Below, one piece after another: positions 37,225-46,879 of a stretch of 64,000 nucleotides of DNA. The stretch lies in NCBI RefSeq assembly GCF_002261225.1, contig NZ_NEVM01000002.1:248001-312000 (forward strand), written 5' to 3'. Origin of the DNA: Bordetella genomosp. 10. Lineage in GTDB: Bacteria > Pseudomonadota > Gammaproteobacteria > Burkholderiales > Burkholderiaceae_B. The notes beneath the pieces were generated by a model. That model ran no database searches, had not been told where the DNA came from, and was given only the letters and a program-made list of their open reading frames with translations. Position 1 is the stretch's first letter. Each line of letters starts with the position of its first letter. A program made the position numbers and the translations under genes.

Positions 37225-37350
37225 CATGCTCATCGGTAGGGAAATATAATTGCCGTCGGCCTCGGGGCCGGCGCCGGGTTTCATCGTCCGGGTCGCGTCC
37301 CGCGCGGCCAGGACGTGGACGATGAATCCCTTGCAAGGTCTAGCTACCCG

Positions 37351-38577
37351 ATGCCTGTCGCTCTGCTCGAATGGTCCGTTCCAGCCGCCATCCTGCTGTG
37401 CGGCCTGGGATTCATCGGCGCGAGTTTCCTGCAATTCAAGACCTTGCCGTGGGGAGGCTCGCTCTGCTGCGTGGGGATAGGCTACGCGGCCATGCTGGTC
37501 CAGAACGATGCCCTCTCGCCGTACAAGCAGATCGTCGAGGACGGCTTCATCCTGGAAGGCGTCATATTGGCCTGCCGGGCGCTGCACAAGCGCAAGGCCA
37601 ATTCCCTGGCGCTTTATTTCGACGTGGCGGTCTTGCTGGCGTCGACGGCGCTGGTGGTCATCGCGGTGGCCTGCTTCGGCAGCGCGAGGCTGGAGACCTT
37701 CTTCGTGCAGGCCTGCTGCGCCCTCATGCTCTGGCGCGCCGCGCTGCGTTTCCTGCCGTTCGTGGAGTCGACCTCGGACAAGGTGCTCATGGCGACATTC
37801 CTGTTCCTCGCCCTGGTCCTGACCTGCCTGTGTTTCGTATACCTCGGCGCGCCCGACATCAGCCATGAGACGGGCGCATGGCGCACCTCGGTCTGGGGCA
37901 GCCTGGTCCAATATACCGGCCTGCTCGGCAGCATCGTCGTGACCTTCGCCGTGATGATCGCGACCAGCTACGACGCCACCGACAAATATCGCCGGCACGC
38001 GAATACGGACACCTTGACCGGCCTGCTCAACCGGCGCGGCCTGGAGGCCTTGCTGGCGTCCGCCGCGGGCCGGCGCTTCACAGGCGCGGCAAGCGCGCTG
38101 ATCCTGGTCGACATCGATAACTTCAAGCGCATCAACGACCGCTTCGGCCATCCCTTCGGCGATCTCGTCCTGGGCAAGTTCGGCGCGCTGCTGCGCACGC
38201 ATGCGGGCGCGCGGGCCTGCGTCGCCCGCCTGGGCGGCGAGGAATTCGTGATCCTTCTTCCCGATTCGCGGCTGCGCGACGCCGTCGTCGTGGCCGAGGC
38301 CATCCGCCTGGCTTTCATGGTGCAGCGCTGGGCGCCGGACCGCGAGGCGCGCTTTACGGCCAGCATGGGGGTGACCCTGGTGCAGAAGGGAGAAGCCTAC
38401 CCGGCGGCCATGCAGCGCGCGGACGAACTCCTGTACGCCGCGAAACGGCGAGGCCGCAATTGCACCGTCGCCAGCGCGGCGGGCCTCGCCGACGTGGACG
38501 AGGCCATGGAAGCCGGGATCGCGGAAGGCGGGATCGTGGAGACTGCCGGCACGGGCGGCCGCAACAAGGCCGCCTAG
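37351..38577 (+). CDS. Membrane diguanylate cyclase (GGDEF), no I-site
   Basis: 408 residues from ATG 37351 (a GTG at 37315 would add 12). The N-terminal half has six or so hydrophobic helices (PAAILLCGLGFIGASFL, VAVLLASTALVVIAVACF, VLMATFLFLALVLTCLCFVYL and others). The catalytic domain begins DTLTGLLNRRGL, has ILVDIDNFKRINDRFGHPFGDLVLGK and the active-site VARLGGEEFVILLPDS. The product-inhibition site RxxD is replaced by GARA, so feedback by c-di-GMP is probably lost. Makes c-di-GMP from two GTP; its membrane sensor signal is unknown. Confidence 0.9.
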   Translation: MPVALLEWSVPAAILLCGLGFIGASFLQFKTLPWGGSLCCVGIGYAAMLVQNDALSPYKQIVEDGFILEGVILACRALHKRKANSLALYFDVAVLLASTALVVIAVACFGSARLETFFVQACCALMLWRAALRFLPFVESTSDKVLMATFLFLALVLTCLCFVYLGAPDISHETGAWRTSVWGSLVQYTGLLGSIVVTFAVMIATSYDATDKYRRHANTDTLTGLLNRRGLEALLASAAGRRFTGAASALILVDIDNFKRINDRFGHPFGDLVLGKFGALLRTHAGARACVARLGGEEFVILLPDSRLRDAVVVAEAIRLAFMVQRWAPDREARFTASMGVTLVQKGEAYPAAMQRADELLYAAKRRGRNCTVASAAGLADVDEAMEAGIAEGGIVETAGTGGRNKAA

Positions 38578-38623
38578 GCGCGGCCGCGCCCGGCAGGCGC
38601 GGGTCGCCGGCGCCCGCGAGGAC

Positions 38624-39871
38624 TCAGGCGGACGGCTCGACCGGGTCCGGCGCGCCGAGGTTGAGCATCAGGCGGTTGGCCCAGGCGAACACGGCGATCA
38701 CGTGGCTCAGGTCCAGTATGCCCAGTTCGTCGAAGCCGGCCGCGCGCAAGGCCTGGATGTCGCCGGCGCCCACGTCCGCCGGCCGCAGCGTCAGCTTGGT
38801 CGCATAGTCGACGATGGCGCGGTCGCGGCCGGTAGCCTTGGGCGCGGCGGCGTCGGTGAACAGGTCGACGATGACGTCGCTGCGCTTGGCCAGTTGTTCG
38901 AAGCGTTCGGCATGCACGGACGCGCAATAGACGCAGCCGTTGACGCGCGAAACGGCGGTGGCGGCCAATTCACGCTCGCCGCGGTTGAGGCCGCCCGGCG
39001 CATACATGATGGCGTTGAAGGCGATCTGGCGCTGGCGCAGCACCGCCGGCTGGTGGACCAGCAGCAGGTAGTAATCGGACGTCAGGGCCTTGGGATGGGC
39101 CTCCTTGAGCACGGCGAGCTGTTCCTCGCTGGCCTCTTCCAGCGCCACCACGTCGAGCCAGGCGTGCCAGGTCAGGGCGCGGTCCGTATAACCGTTGATA
39201 TGCAGCGCCGGGCCGTCGGCCGGACGCGGCGCCGCCGCGGCGGCAGCCGAGGCGGCGGATCCGCTTGCGGCCGACGCCGCGCCCGCTGTCGATGCGGCGC
39301 CGGTGGTCGCAGAGTCGCCCGTGGATGCGGCGCCATCTCCGGCCGCCGGCGCGCCGGCGGCGCCCAGCGCCGCGACCGTGGCGGCCACGCGCAACTGGTA
39401 CGACAGGAAGGCGATCAACTGCGCCAGCGTGACGACGGACGGCGTGTCCAGCCCGGCCGCGCGCAAGGTCTCCAGCGCCGGCTTGCCGGCCTCCACCGGC
39501 TTGACGATGAGGGCCTGGGTGAAGGTGAGGATGGCGCGCAGGCGCTTGGACAAGGCGGGCTTGCCGGCCGGGTCCGGCGCGGCGTCGCCTTGCAGCGCGT
39601 CGGCCAGCGCCGCGTCCTGCTGGCGCAGGCGGTCGGCGTAATAGGCTGCCCAGGCGGGGGAGGGCGTCAGTTGCGCGGCCAGCGTCGCGACGGCCAGCCG
39701 TTCCGGCAGCGTCAGGCCGGGCAGGGCGGGATCGAAAACGGCGTCGAACGCGCCCTGGGTGGAATCGGCGACCTTGTCGCGCGTGCGCCGCAAGGCGTGC
39801 AGCGTGCTGCCGGCGGCGACGCCGGCCAGCCGGTCGATGAGATCCGGGGTATCGATAGCGGTAGAAGTCAT
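38624..39871 (-). CDS. Two-domain CMD / alkylhydroperoxidase-like protein
   Basis: 415 residues. The N-terminal half is a CMD-like helical domain without a Cys pair (LTLPERLAVATLAAQLTPSPAWAAYYADRLRQQD). A 40-residue linker of Ala, Ser, Gly and Thr follows (about 190-230). The C-terminal half has the AhpD redox motif VNGCVYCASVHAERF (Cys-x-x-Cys plus His). It looks like a fusion of the two proteins annotated elsewhere as CMD-domain and alkylhydroperoxidase-domain members of flavin-oxygenase loci. Start ATG 39871; a longer frame to 39967 covers a repeat array and lacks support. Last gene of the operon that begins near 48402. Confidence 0.85.
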   Translation of the reverse strand: MTSTAIDTPDLIDRLAGVAAGSTLHALRRTRDKVADSTQGAFDAVFDPALPGLTLPERLAVATLAAQLTPSPAWAAYYADRLRQQDAALADALQGDAAPDPAGKPALSKRLRAILTFTQALIVKPVEAGKPALETLRAAGLDTPSVVTLAQLIAFLSYQLRVAATVAALGAAGAPAAGDGAASTGDSATTGAASTAGAASAASGSAASAAAAAAPRPADGPALHINGYTDRALTWHAWLDVVALEEASEEQLAVLKEAHPKALTSDYYLLLVHQPAVLRQRQIAFNAIMYAPGGLNRGERELAATAVSRVNGCVYCASVHAERFEQLAKRSDVIVDLFTDAAAPKATGRDRAIVDYATKLTLRPADVGAGDIQALRAAGFDELGILDLSHVIAVFAWANRLMLNLGAPDPVEPSA

Positions 39872-39898
39872 GGCGGTCTGGAGATAAGGTGAGTCGAA

Positions 39899-39982
39899 CG
39901 AGGACGAATACGAGGACGAATACGAGGTCGGAAGCGAAAGCGAAGACGGAAGCGGAGTCGGAGGCAAGGACGGAACGAAAGC
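39899..39982. repeat. 12-bp tandem repeat between esterase and AhpD-like genes
   Basis: Seven 12-base units in register: CGAGGACGAATA twice exactly (39899, 39911), then CGAGGTCGGAAG, CGAAAGCGAAGA, CGGAAGCGGAGT, CGGAGGCAAGGA and CGGAACGAAAGC. It fills most of the 131-base gap ahead of the AhpD-like gene, on whose transcribed strand it is a run of Cys/Phe/Val-type codons with no start. Confidence 0.8.
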
Positions 39983-40002
39983 CGGCGCAACGGCAGACGG
40001 CC

Positions 40003-41331
40003 TCAGCCCCCGCCGCCCGCGCCCTCGTGCGCCCGCACCGCTTTCTGCAGGAAGGCCCGCACGGCCGGCCAGGAGTCGGCGTCGGCGAATGCATTGACGG
40101 CCGGGCTGCCCCCCGTGGTGCTGCTGCGCCCCGATACCGGATGCCGGAAGACCAACTGGGTGGTGGGCACGTGCGGCAGCAGGATGCTGTGGCCGCCGCC
40201 TTCATAATCGCGTCGCTGCACGTCGTGCGGATGCCCGGCCGCGGCCAGGCTGTCCTGTATCCATTGGGTGAACAGGCTGGACGGCCAGGACCCATCGTCC
40301 GTGGCCGACAGCAGCATCACCGGCCCCTGGATGCGCTCGACGGGGATGCGGACCCGCGCCACGGCCTCCGCGTCCTGCAAGGCGGTGCGCATGGCGAGCT
40401 CGTTGCGGCGCGGCTGCGGCCCGTTGTCGTAGGGTTCCCACGTGGCGGTCCGGTTGTTTTCCCACAGGTGCGGCAAGGGCTTGCCTTCGTACAGCCAGGC
40501 CGGCCCGTCGCGTCCCACGGCCGGGTCGGCGGCGTTCTGCCCGCCATGCACCAGCGCGCTGGGGACATAGGCGACCACCGCCGACACGTCGCGCGGAAAC
40601 AGCGTGGCGAGCAGCAGCACCAGCTCGCCGCCGCGCGACTGGCCGCTGAGCGCCACGAAGCCGCGCCAGGGCCGCACTTCGCGGCGCACCCAGTCCAGCC
40701 CGCGCTTGAAATACTCCAGCGGCGTGTTGGAAATGTAGTCGGACAGCCCCGGCGCCTTGAAATACCCCAAGGCCAGCGCCGCATAGCCATGCGAGGCATA
40801 GAGCGCGGCGCGCGGCTCGTTGATGCCGCCGCCCGAACCGTTCAGCACGACGATGGCCGGGTGCGGCCCCGGCGTCGCCGGCGTGAACAGGGTGCCGACC
40901 AGGCCGTCCTCGCGCACCTCCCGGCGGACCACGCCGGGCGCGGCCAGCCGCTGCGTCAGCGTGGCGCGGGCGCGCGCCGCGCCGGCCTCGGCTTCCAGTT
41001 CGGTGACGAGGGGATGCAGCACGTCGTCGGGGAAGACGTCGCGCTGGCCCTCCGCGTCCGGGACTTGCGACCACAGCAGGCCCATCGCGTCAGCGCCCGC
41101 ATAGCTGCCCGTCTCGGGCGCCTGCCGCTCCAGGTCCACGACGCCTTGTGCGTCGGCGGTGAAATGCGCTTCGCTGCGCCAGGCCGCGCCCTGTCCGCGC
41201 AGGGTCCGCGTCCGCAGCGTGACGCGCGCGCCCGGCGCGGCGCCGCGCACCGTGATGCGGCGCGCCACGTCGATCAGCGCGTCGGCGGGGCTGACTTCCA
41301 GCGTCAGCGTGCTGGTGGGTGCGGGCGCCAT
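40003..41331 (-). CDS. Acyl-CoA thioesterase / BAAT family hydrolase
   Basis: 442 residues. The N-terminal 120 residues form a beta-rich BAAT-type domain (LEVSPADALIDVARRITVRGAAPGARVTLRTRT). The alpha/beta hydrolase domain carries the nucleophile elbow LSGQSRGGELVLLLA (Ser rather than the Cys of mammalian BAAT), the acid in LLSATDDGSWPSSLF and the His in YEGGGHSILLPH. The triad Ser-Asp-His is thus complete. Two bases separate it from the binding-protein gene downstream. It likely cleaves an ester, amide or thioester of whatever the ABC transporter imports. Confidence 0.85.
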   Translation of the reverse strand: MAPAPTSTLTLEVSPADALIDVARRITVRGAAPGARVTLRTRTLRGQGAAWRSEAHFTADAQGVVDLERQAPETGSYAGADAMGLLWSQVPDAEGQRDVFPDDVLHPLVTELEAEAGAARARATLTQRLAAPGVVRREVREDGLVGTLFTPATPGPHPAIVVLNGSGGGINEPRAALYASHGYAALALGYFKAPGLSDYISNTPLEYFKRGLDWVRREVRPWRGFVALSGQSRGGELVLLLATLFPRDVSAVVAYVPSALVHGGQNAADPAVGRDGPAWLYEGKPLPHLWENNRTATWEPYDNGPQPRRNELAMRTALQDAEAVARVRIPVERIQGPVMLLSATDDGSWPSSLFTQWIQDSLAAAGHPHDVQRRDYEGGGHSILLPHVPTTQLVFRHPVSGRSSTTGGSPAVNAFADADSWPAVRAFLQKAVRAHEGAGGGG

Positions 41332-41333
41332 GA

Positions 41334-42902
41334 TCAGGGCTGTACCCGGGTGACCATCTGCGCCGAGGTGCGGTCGCTGACGTAGGGTTCGACCTTCAGG
41401 CCTTTGCGCGCGGCCCAGATGTTCTGGTAGTGGTAAAGCGGGATCACGCCGACGTCATCCGACAATATCCGCGCGGCATGGCGCAGGATCTCGGCGCGCT
41501 TCGCGTCGTCGAATTCCTCGCCCGAAGCCACCATGGCCTTGTCGAGTTCGGGGTTGCTGTAGTGCCCCCAGTTCGAGTTGCCGAGGCCCTTGGCCGGGTT
41601 CACGGTTGCGAAGACGTTGACCAGCGCATAGCCCAGTTCGCCGGTGCCGTTGCCCCAGGCCAGCACGCTCACCGCATAGTCGTTCTTGTTGGCGCGGCCG
41701 GAATAGATGGACCAGGGCACCGCCTCGACGTTGGTCTTGACGCCGATGCGCGTCCAGAACTGGGCCACGGCCTGCATGGTTTCCGGCGCCAGCGGATAGC
41801 GGTCGTTGGGCACGTGCACGGTCAGCTTGAATCCCTGGGGGAAACCCGCTTCGGCCAGCAGCTTGCGCGCGCCTTCCGGATCGTAGGGAATGTCCTTGAT
41901 GTCGGGGTTGTAGCCTATGGTCTTGGGCGGCATGTCCTGGTTGGACCCGGTCACCGTGCCCTGCATGATGCGGTCCACGATGGCCTTGCGGTTGATGGCC
42001 AGCGACAGGGCGCGGCGCACGCGCACGTCGGTCAGCGGGTTCTGCGGCAGCGGCTTGCCGTCGTTGTCGGTGATGAACTCGTTGGGACCCGGGCGGAAGC
42101 TGGGCTGGATGAGCAGGTTGCGCAGGCCGGGGTAGGCGTAGATCGCCACGTTGGGCGATTGCTTGAGCTTGGCCAGGTCCGAGGGCGAGACCTTGTCGAT
42201 CACGTCGACGTCGCCGGCCAGCAGGGCGGCGGTGCGGGCGGCGCCGTTATTGATGTAGCGGTAGTCGACCTTCTCCCACGCCGGCTTGGCGCCCCAGTAC
42301 AGGTCGTTGCGCACCAGTTCCGAACGGTCGCCCGGCTGGTAGGACACCAGCTTGTAGGGGCCCGTGCCGATGGCGGCCTTGGCGGAGTTGTAGTCCTCCG
42401 TCGTGGCGTTGGCGCCGGCGTGGCGGCTGACCACGTAGATGGCGCCGATGTCCGTCAGCAGGCCGGGCGCCGGCACGTTGGTCTTGATGATCAGCGTGTG
42501 GGGATCCTTGGCGATGACCTGCTCCACGGTGCGCAGGCGGCCGGCGTAGGAGGCCACCGAGCCGGGCACCTTGCGCGCGCGCTCGAAGGAGAACACCAGG
42601 TCGTCGGCGGTGAAGGGCTGGCCGTCCTGCCACTTGATGTTCGGGTTGAGCGCGAATTCCCAGGTCTTGTCGTCCAGGCGCTTCCAGCTTTGCGCCAGCA
42701 TGGGATAGTCGCCGCTGTCGCGCCGGTCGACGATGCTGTCGTAGATCTGCAGGGCCAGCGAGCGGTCGCCGGCATGGTTGTTCAATTGCGGGTCGGCCGA
42801 GGAAACGGGGTCGGCGAAACCGATGCGCAAGGTCTGCGCGGAGGCGGCTGCGCTGGCCGCCAGCAGGGCGGCCAGCAGTAGCGTGCGGGCATGGGTTTTC
42901 AT
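41334..42902 (-). CDS. Peptide/nickel-type ABC transporter substrate-binding protein
   Basis: 522 residues, SBP family 5. Signal peptide LLLAALLAASAAASAQ, then TLRIGFADPVSSADPQLNNH, LAQSWKRLDDKTWEFALNPNIKWQDGQPFTADDLVFSFERA, GTGPYKLVSYQPGDRSELVRN and RRALSLAINRKAIVDRIM, all family hallmarks. Binds peptides, or other amphipathic small molecules given the enzymatic neighbours. AGGAACGC precedes its ATG. Genes for both permeases and both ATPases directly precede it on the same transcript. Confidence 0.93.
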   Translation of the reverse strand: MKTHARTLLLAALLAASAAASAQTLRIGFADPVSSADPQLNNHAGDRSLALQIYDSIVDRRDSGDYPMLAQSWKRLDDKTWEFALNPNIKWQDGQPFTADDLVFSFERARKVPGSVASYAGRLRTVEQVIAKDPHTLIIKTNVPAPGLLTDIGAIYVVSRHAGANATTEDYNSAKAAIGTGPYKLVSYQPGDRSELVRNDLYWGAKPAWEKVDYRYINNGAARTAALLAGDVDVIDKVSPSDLAKLKQSPNVAIYAYPGLRNLLIQPSFRPGPNEFITDNDGKPLPQNPLTDVRVRRALSLAINRKAIVDRIMQGTVTGSNQDMPPKTIGYNPDIKDIPYDPEGARKLLAEAGFPQGFKLTVHVPNDRYPLAPETMQAVAQFWTRIGVKTNVEAVPWSIYSGRANKNDYAVSVLAWGNGTGELGYALVNVFATVNPAKGLGNSNWGHYSNPELDKAMVASGEEFDDAKRAEILRHAARILSDDVGVIPLYHYQNIWAARKGLKVEPYVSDRTSAQMVTRVQP

Positions 42903-42937
42903 GATGCGTTCCTTCTTGCTTGCGGTCGAGGAAAGGT

Positions 42938-43951
42938 TCAGGTGGCGTCGTTCAGGTGACAGGCGCTTTCATGGCGCACGGCGATGCCGCGCAAACGCGG
43001 GACCTCGCTGCGGCAGCGCGGCATGGCGTGCGGACAGCGGGGATGGAAATGGCAGCCCGGGGGCGGCGCCAGCGGACTGGGGATTTCCCCTTCGATGGCG
43101 CGGAACGGCGTGCGGCGCGCGTCCAGGCGGGGAATCTGGTCGAGCAGGGCGCGGGTGTAAGGGTGGTTGGGACGGCTGAACAACTCGTCGGTGGGCGCGC
43201 TTTCGACCACGCGGCCCAGGTACATGACGACCACCCGGTCGCTGACGTGGCGCACCACGCCCAGGTCGTGGCTGATGAACAGGTAGGCCAGGTCGAGCGA
43301 GGCGCGCAGGTCCATGAACAGGTTCAGGATCTGCGCCTGTATCGAGACGTCCAGCGCGGCGATGGCTTCGTCGCAGATCAGCAGGCGCGGACGGACGGCC
43401 AGGGCGCGGGCGATGTTGATGCGTTGCCGCTGGCCGCCGCTGAACTGGTGCGGGTAGCGCCAGCGCGCCGACGGGTCCAGCCCCGCGCGTTGCAGTTGCC
43501 GGGAAACATAGTCGTCGTAGTCGGAGGCCTGCACCAGGCCGTTGCGCAGCGCGCCTTCGCCGACGATGCGGTCCACGCGCAGGCGCGGATTGAGGCTGGC
43601 GTAGGCATCCTGGAACACCATCTGGATGTCCAGCCGCGAGGCCTTGCGCGCCGCGGCCGTCAGCGTGGCGCGCGGCTCGCCGCCGATGCGCACGACGCCG
43701 TCGGTGGGCGCCAGTAGGTCGGCGGCGATGCGGCCCAGGGTCGACTTGCCGCAACCGGATTCGCCCACCAGCCCCACGACCTCGGAGCGATGCACGGCCA
43801 GGCTGACACCGTCGACCGCGCGCGCGGGCCGGGGCGGACGCGTCAGGCGCAGCGCCTGCAAGGCGCGGGCGGCGCGGCCGTGGCGCGCCGCGCCGAAGGT
43901 CTTGCTGACGCCGGCCAGTTCCAGCAAGGGAGTCGGGGAGGTCGAATTCAT
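42938..43951 (-). CDS. Oligopeptide/dipeptide ABC transporter ATPase (DppF-like)
   Basis: 337 residues. Walker [17 protein letters not shown], signature [17 protein letters not shown], Walker [13 protein letters not shown] with the catalytic Glu, switch [17 protein letters not shown], then the oligopeptide-transporter C-terminal extension ([33 protein letters not shown]) with its cluster of cysteines that usually holds an Fe-S cluster or zinc. Start ATG 43951 overlaps the stop of the preceding ATPase gene (ATGA). Pairs with the gene at 43948 as a heterodimer. Confidence 0.94.
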   Translation of the reverse strand: MNSTSPTPLLELAGVSKTFGAARHGRAARALQALRLTRPPRPARAVDGVSLAVHRSEVVGLVGESGCGKSTLGRIAADLLAPTDGVVRIGGEPRATLTAAARKASRLDIQMVFQDAYASLNPRLRVDRIVGEGALRNGLVQASDYDDYVSRQLQRAGLDPSARWRYPHQFSGGQRQRINIARALAVRPRLLICDEAIAALDVSIQAQILNLFMDLRASLDLAYLFISHDLGVVRHVSDRVVVMYLGRVVESAPTDELFSRPNHPYTRALLDQIPRLDARRTPFRAIEGEIPSPLAPPPGCHFHPRCPHAMPRCRSEVPRLRGIAVRHESACHLNDAT

Positions 43952-45003
43952 GGCGTGGCGTGGACGGGTTGGCCGGCGGCGATGGGGTGGAAGCAGCGCA
44001 CGCGCCGGGGCGCGGCGATGTCCGCGGCGCGCCCCGTGCCGGCATCGGCATCGGCGTCGGACGGGACGTCCCACGGCAACGGCGTGAAGGGCGGCTGCGC
44101 GGCACAGGCCGCGTCCGCGCGCGCGCAGCGCGGCGCGAACGCACAGCCCGGCGGCAGGCGCGCCAGGTCCGGCGCGATGCCGGCGATCTGGCTCAGGCGC
44201 TGGCCGCGCGGCGTGTTGGCGGGCAGGCTGTCGAGCAGGCCGCGGGTATAGGGATGCGCGGGCCGGTCGATGACGGTGTCGACGTCGCCGTGCTCCACCA
44301 GTCGGCCGGCGTACATCACGGCGATGTCGTCGGCCAGGCCCGCCACCACCGACAGGTCGTGGCTGATCCAGATCAGCGCCGTGCCCTGCTCGCGCACCAG
44401 GCGCTGCATCTGGTTGAGGATCTGGGCCTGGATGGTGACGTCCAGCGCCGTGGTCGGTTCGTCGGCGATGATGAGGTCGGGCCGGTGCAGCATGGCGATG
44501 GCGATGGCCACGCGCTGCCGCATGCCGCCGGACAGTTGATGCGGATAGGCGCGCAGCCGGTCTTCCGGGCTGGGTATGCCCACCCGCGCCAGCGCATCGC
44601 GCGCCTGTTCGCGCGCCGCCGCCCGGCTGCAGCGCCGGTGCGCGCGCACGGCCTCGATCATCTGCGTTTCCACGCGCAGCACCGGGTTCAGCGTCATCAT
44701 CGGATCCTGGAAGATCATGGCGATGCGCCGGCCGTGCAGTTGCCGCAGGCGCGCGGGCGGCAGGCCGACCAGGTCCTGCCCGTCGAACAGCACCTGGCCG
44801 CCGGCGATGCGGCCCGGCGCGTCGAGCAGGCCCATGATGGAGAACCCCGTCACGGACTTGCCCGAGCCGGATTCCCCGACCAGGCCCAGCACGCGGCCGC
44901 GTCCCAGCGTGAACGACAGGTCGCTGACCGCCGGCACGGCGCCGTCGCGCGTATCGAAGACGGTGTGCAGGCCGCGCACGTCGAGCAAGGGCGCGCCGCT
45001 CAT
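43948..45003 (-). CDS. Oligopeptide/dipeptide ABC transporter ATPase (DppD-like)
   Basis: 351 residues. [21 protein letters not shown] (Walker A), [17 protein letters not shown] (signature), [12 protein letters not shown] (Walker B), [21 protein letters not shown] (switch), then [14 protein letters not shown] and a Cys-bearing end ([17 protein letters not shown]). Start 45003 (ATGAGCGGC) overlaps the stop of the permease gene by ATGA. The C-terminal 40 residues continue past the cysteines into a low-complexity tail. Confidence 0.93.
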   Translation of the reverse strand: MSGAPLLDVRGLHTVFDTRDGAVPAVSDLSFTLGRGRVLGLVGESGSGKSVTGFSIMGLLDAPGRIAGGQVLFDGQDLVGLPPARLRQLHGRRIAMIFQDPMMTLNPVLRVETQMIEAVRAHRRCSRAAAREQARDALARVGIPSPEDRLRAYPHQLSGGMRQRVAIAIAMLHRPDLIIADEPTTALDVTIQAQILNQMQRLVREQGTALIWISHDLSVVAGLADDIAVMYAGRLVEHGDVDTVIDRPAHPYTRGLLDSLPANTPRGQRLSQIAGIAPDLARLPPGCAFAPRCARADAACAAQPPFTPLPWDVPSDADADAGTGRAADIAAPRRVRCFHPIAAGQPVHATP

Positions 45004-45911
45004 CGTTGCAGCCTCGGATTGAGGATCTCGCGCAACTGGTCGCCGACCAGGTTGATGGCGACGATGGTCACCAGCAGGGCCAGGCCGGGGAACAGGCTGA
45101 TCCAGTATTCGTTGGCCAGCATGTACTGGAAACCGTTGGCGATCAGCAGGCCCAGCGAGGGCGAGGTGATCGGCACGCCCAGGCCCAGGAAGGACAGGGT
45201 GGCTTCCAGCGTGATCGCGCGCGCCACCTGCAGGGTGCCGACCACGATGACCGGCGGCAGGCAGTTGGGCAGCAGGTGGCGCAGCGCGATCCAGTAGGGC
45301 GATATGGCCTGGCCGCGCGCGGCGTCGACGTATTCCTTGCGCGCCTCGACCAGGGCCTGGCCGCGCACGGTGCGCGCGTAATAGGCCCATTCCAGCACCA
45401 CCAGGGTCAGCACGACGTTGCCGACGCCCTTGCCCAGGTAGGCCAGGATCATCAACGCCATCAGGATGCTTGGGAAGGACAGCAGCAGGTCGACCAGGCG
45501 CATCAGCAGGGCGTCGACCGCGCCGCCGGCGTAGGCCGACAGCAGGCCGATCAGCGTGCCGGCGATGCCGGCGATCAAGGCCGAGCCCACGCCCACCAGC
45601 AGGCTGATGCGCAGGCCATAGAGGATGCCGGAATACAGGTCGCGGCCCTGGCCGTCGGTGCCCAGCCAGTAGGTGTAGGCGCCCGATCCGCTGGCGCTGC
45701 CCGGCGGCAGGCGGGCGTCCAGCACGTCCAGTTGCATCAGGTCGTAGGGATTCTGCGGCGTGATCCAGGGCGCGAACACGGCCGCCGCCAGGATCAGCAG
45801 CAACAGCACCAGCGCGGCCAGCGCCAGGCGCGAGCGGCGGTACTCGCGCCACAGGCGGCGCCAGGGCGCCGCGTCGCGCGGCAGGGGAAGGGAGGGAGAG
45901 GATGTGCTCAT
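45000..45911 (-). CDS. ABC transporter permease (DppC-like)
   Basis: 303 residues, six predicted membrane helices. N-terminal LALAALVLLLLILAAAVFAPWI, then GTDGQGRDLYSGILYGLRISLLVGVGSALIAGIAG, and the permease EAA-like loop ARKEYVDAARGQAISPYWIALRHLLPN. The C-terminal helix pair closes with LLVTIVAINLVGDQLREILNPRL. Typical DppC/OppC length and domain order. Overlaps both neighbours by ATGA. Confidence 0.94.
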   Translation of the reverse strand: MSTSSPSLPLPRDAAPWRRLWREYRRSRLALAALVLLLLILAAAVFAPWITPQNPYDLMQLDVLDARLPPGSASGSGAYTYWLGTDGQGRDLYSGILYGLRISLLVGVGSALIAGIAGTLIGLLSAYAGGAVDALLMRLVDLLLSFPSILMALMILAYLGKGVGNVVLTLVVLEWAYYARTVRGQALVEARKEYVDAARGQAISPYWIALRHLLPNCLPPVIVVGTLQVARAITLEATLSFLGLGVPITSPSLGLLIANGFQYMLANEYWISLFPGLALLVTIVAINLVGDQLREILNPRLQR

Positions 45912-46879
45912 GATGCGCTGGGCCGCGCGCGCGGATCGAGAATACGGTAAAGCACGTCGACCACCAGGTTGACGGTGACGAACAGCAGCACGATGACCAT
46001 GAGATAGGCCACGATGACGGGGCGGTCCAGGCTGTAGATGCTGTCCAGGATGAGCTTGCCGGCGCCGGGCCAGGCGAAGATGCTTTCGGTGACGGTCGCG
46101 TAGGCGATGGTCGAACCCAGTTCCAGGCCCAGCACGGTGACCAGGGGGATCAGGGTGTTGCGCAGGACGTGCACGACGACCACGCGCAGCGGCGCCAGTC
46201 CCTTGGCGCGCGCGAACTTCACGTAGTCCTGCGGCAGGATCTCGCGCACGCTGGCGCGCGTCAGGCGCATGACCAGCGACACCTTGAACAGCGCCAGGTT
46301 CAGCGCCGGCAGCAGGAGATGGTGCAGGCCGTCCAGCGTCAGCCAGGACCATTGCACGCCCAGCAGGCTGGCGGTCGCGCCGCGTCCGCTGGCGGGCATC
46401 CAGCCCAGGTGCACGGCGAACAGCATGATCAGCATCAGGCCGACCCAGAAGGTCGGCAGCGAGAAGCCGACGATGCTGCCGGCCATCAGCAGCCGCGCCA
46501 GCGGCTGTTGCGGCCGCATGCCGGCGTAGACGCCCAGCGGCACGCCGACGACGATGGCCATCAGCATGGCGGCGACGGCCAGTTCCAGCGTGGCGGGCAG
46601 GCGCTGCGCGATCAGCGTGACCGCGCCGATGTTGTAGACGAAGCTGCGGCCCAGGTCGCCTTGCAGCGCGGCGTGCAGGAAGGCCAGGTACTGGCGCCAC
46701 AAGGGCAGGTCCAGGCCCAGCCGATGGATGGCGTCCAGCCGTTCCTGCTGCGTCATGTCTTCCGAAAGCAGGATGTCCACCGGGTTGCCGATCAGGTGCA
46801 GGCCGACGAAGACGATGATGGACATCAGCAGCAGGACCAGGGCGGCCTGGCCGACGCGGCGCAGCAGCCAGGCCGTCAT
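45908..46879 (-). CDS. ABC transporter permease (DppB-like)
   Basis: 323 residues. Starts TAWLLRRVGQAALVLLLMSIIVFVGLHLIGNPVD, has a periplasmic domain (LSEDMTQQERLDAIHRLGLDLPLWRQY) typical of DppB, and the EAA loop RASVREILPQDYVKFARAKGLAPLRVVVVHVLRN. Five further helices follow. Translationally coupled to the monooxygenase gene upstream (ATGA at 46879), which is unusual: transporter and enzyme share one tightly packed operon. Confidence 0.94.
   Translation of the reverse strand: MTAWLLRRVGQAALVLLLMSIIVFVGLHLIGNPVDILLSEDMTQQERLDAIHRLGLDLPLWRQYLAFLHAALQGDLGRSFVYNIGAVTLIAQRLPATLELAVAAMLMAIVVGVPLGVYAGMRPQQPLARLLMAGSIVGFSLPTFWVGLMLIMLFAVHLGWMPASGRGATASLLGVQWSWLTLDGLHHLLLPALNLALFKVSLVMRLTRASVREILPQDYVKFARAKGLAPLRVVVVHVLRNTLIPLVTVLGLELGSTIAYATVTESIFAWPGAGKLILDSIYSLDRPVIVAYLMVIVLLFVTVNLVVDVLYRILDPRARPSAS

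Noticed and set aside
36193..38202. Open frame of 669 codons on the minus strand across the Bug and diguanylate cyclase genes
   Set aside because: It crosses an intergenic palindrome and two genes with clear families on the other strand; its peptide is His/Arg/Gln-rich with no domain.
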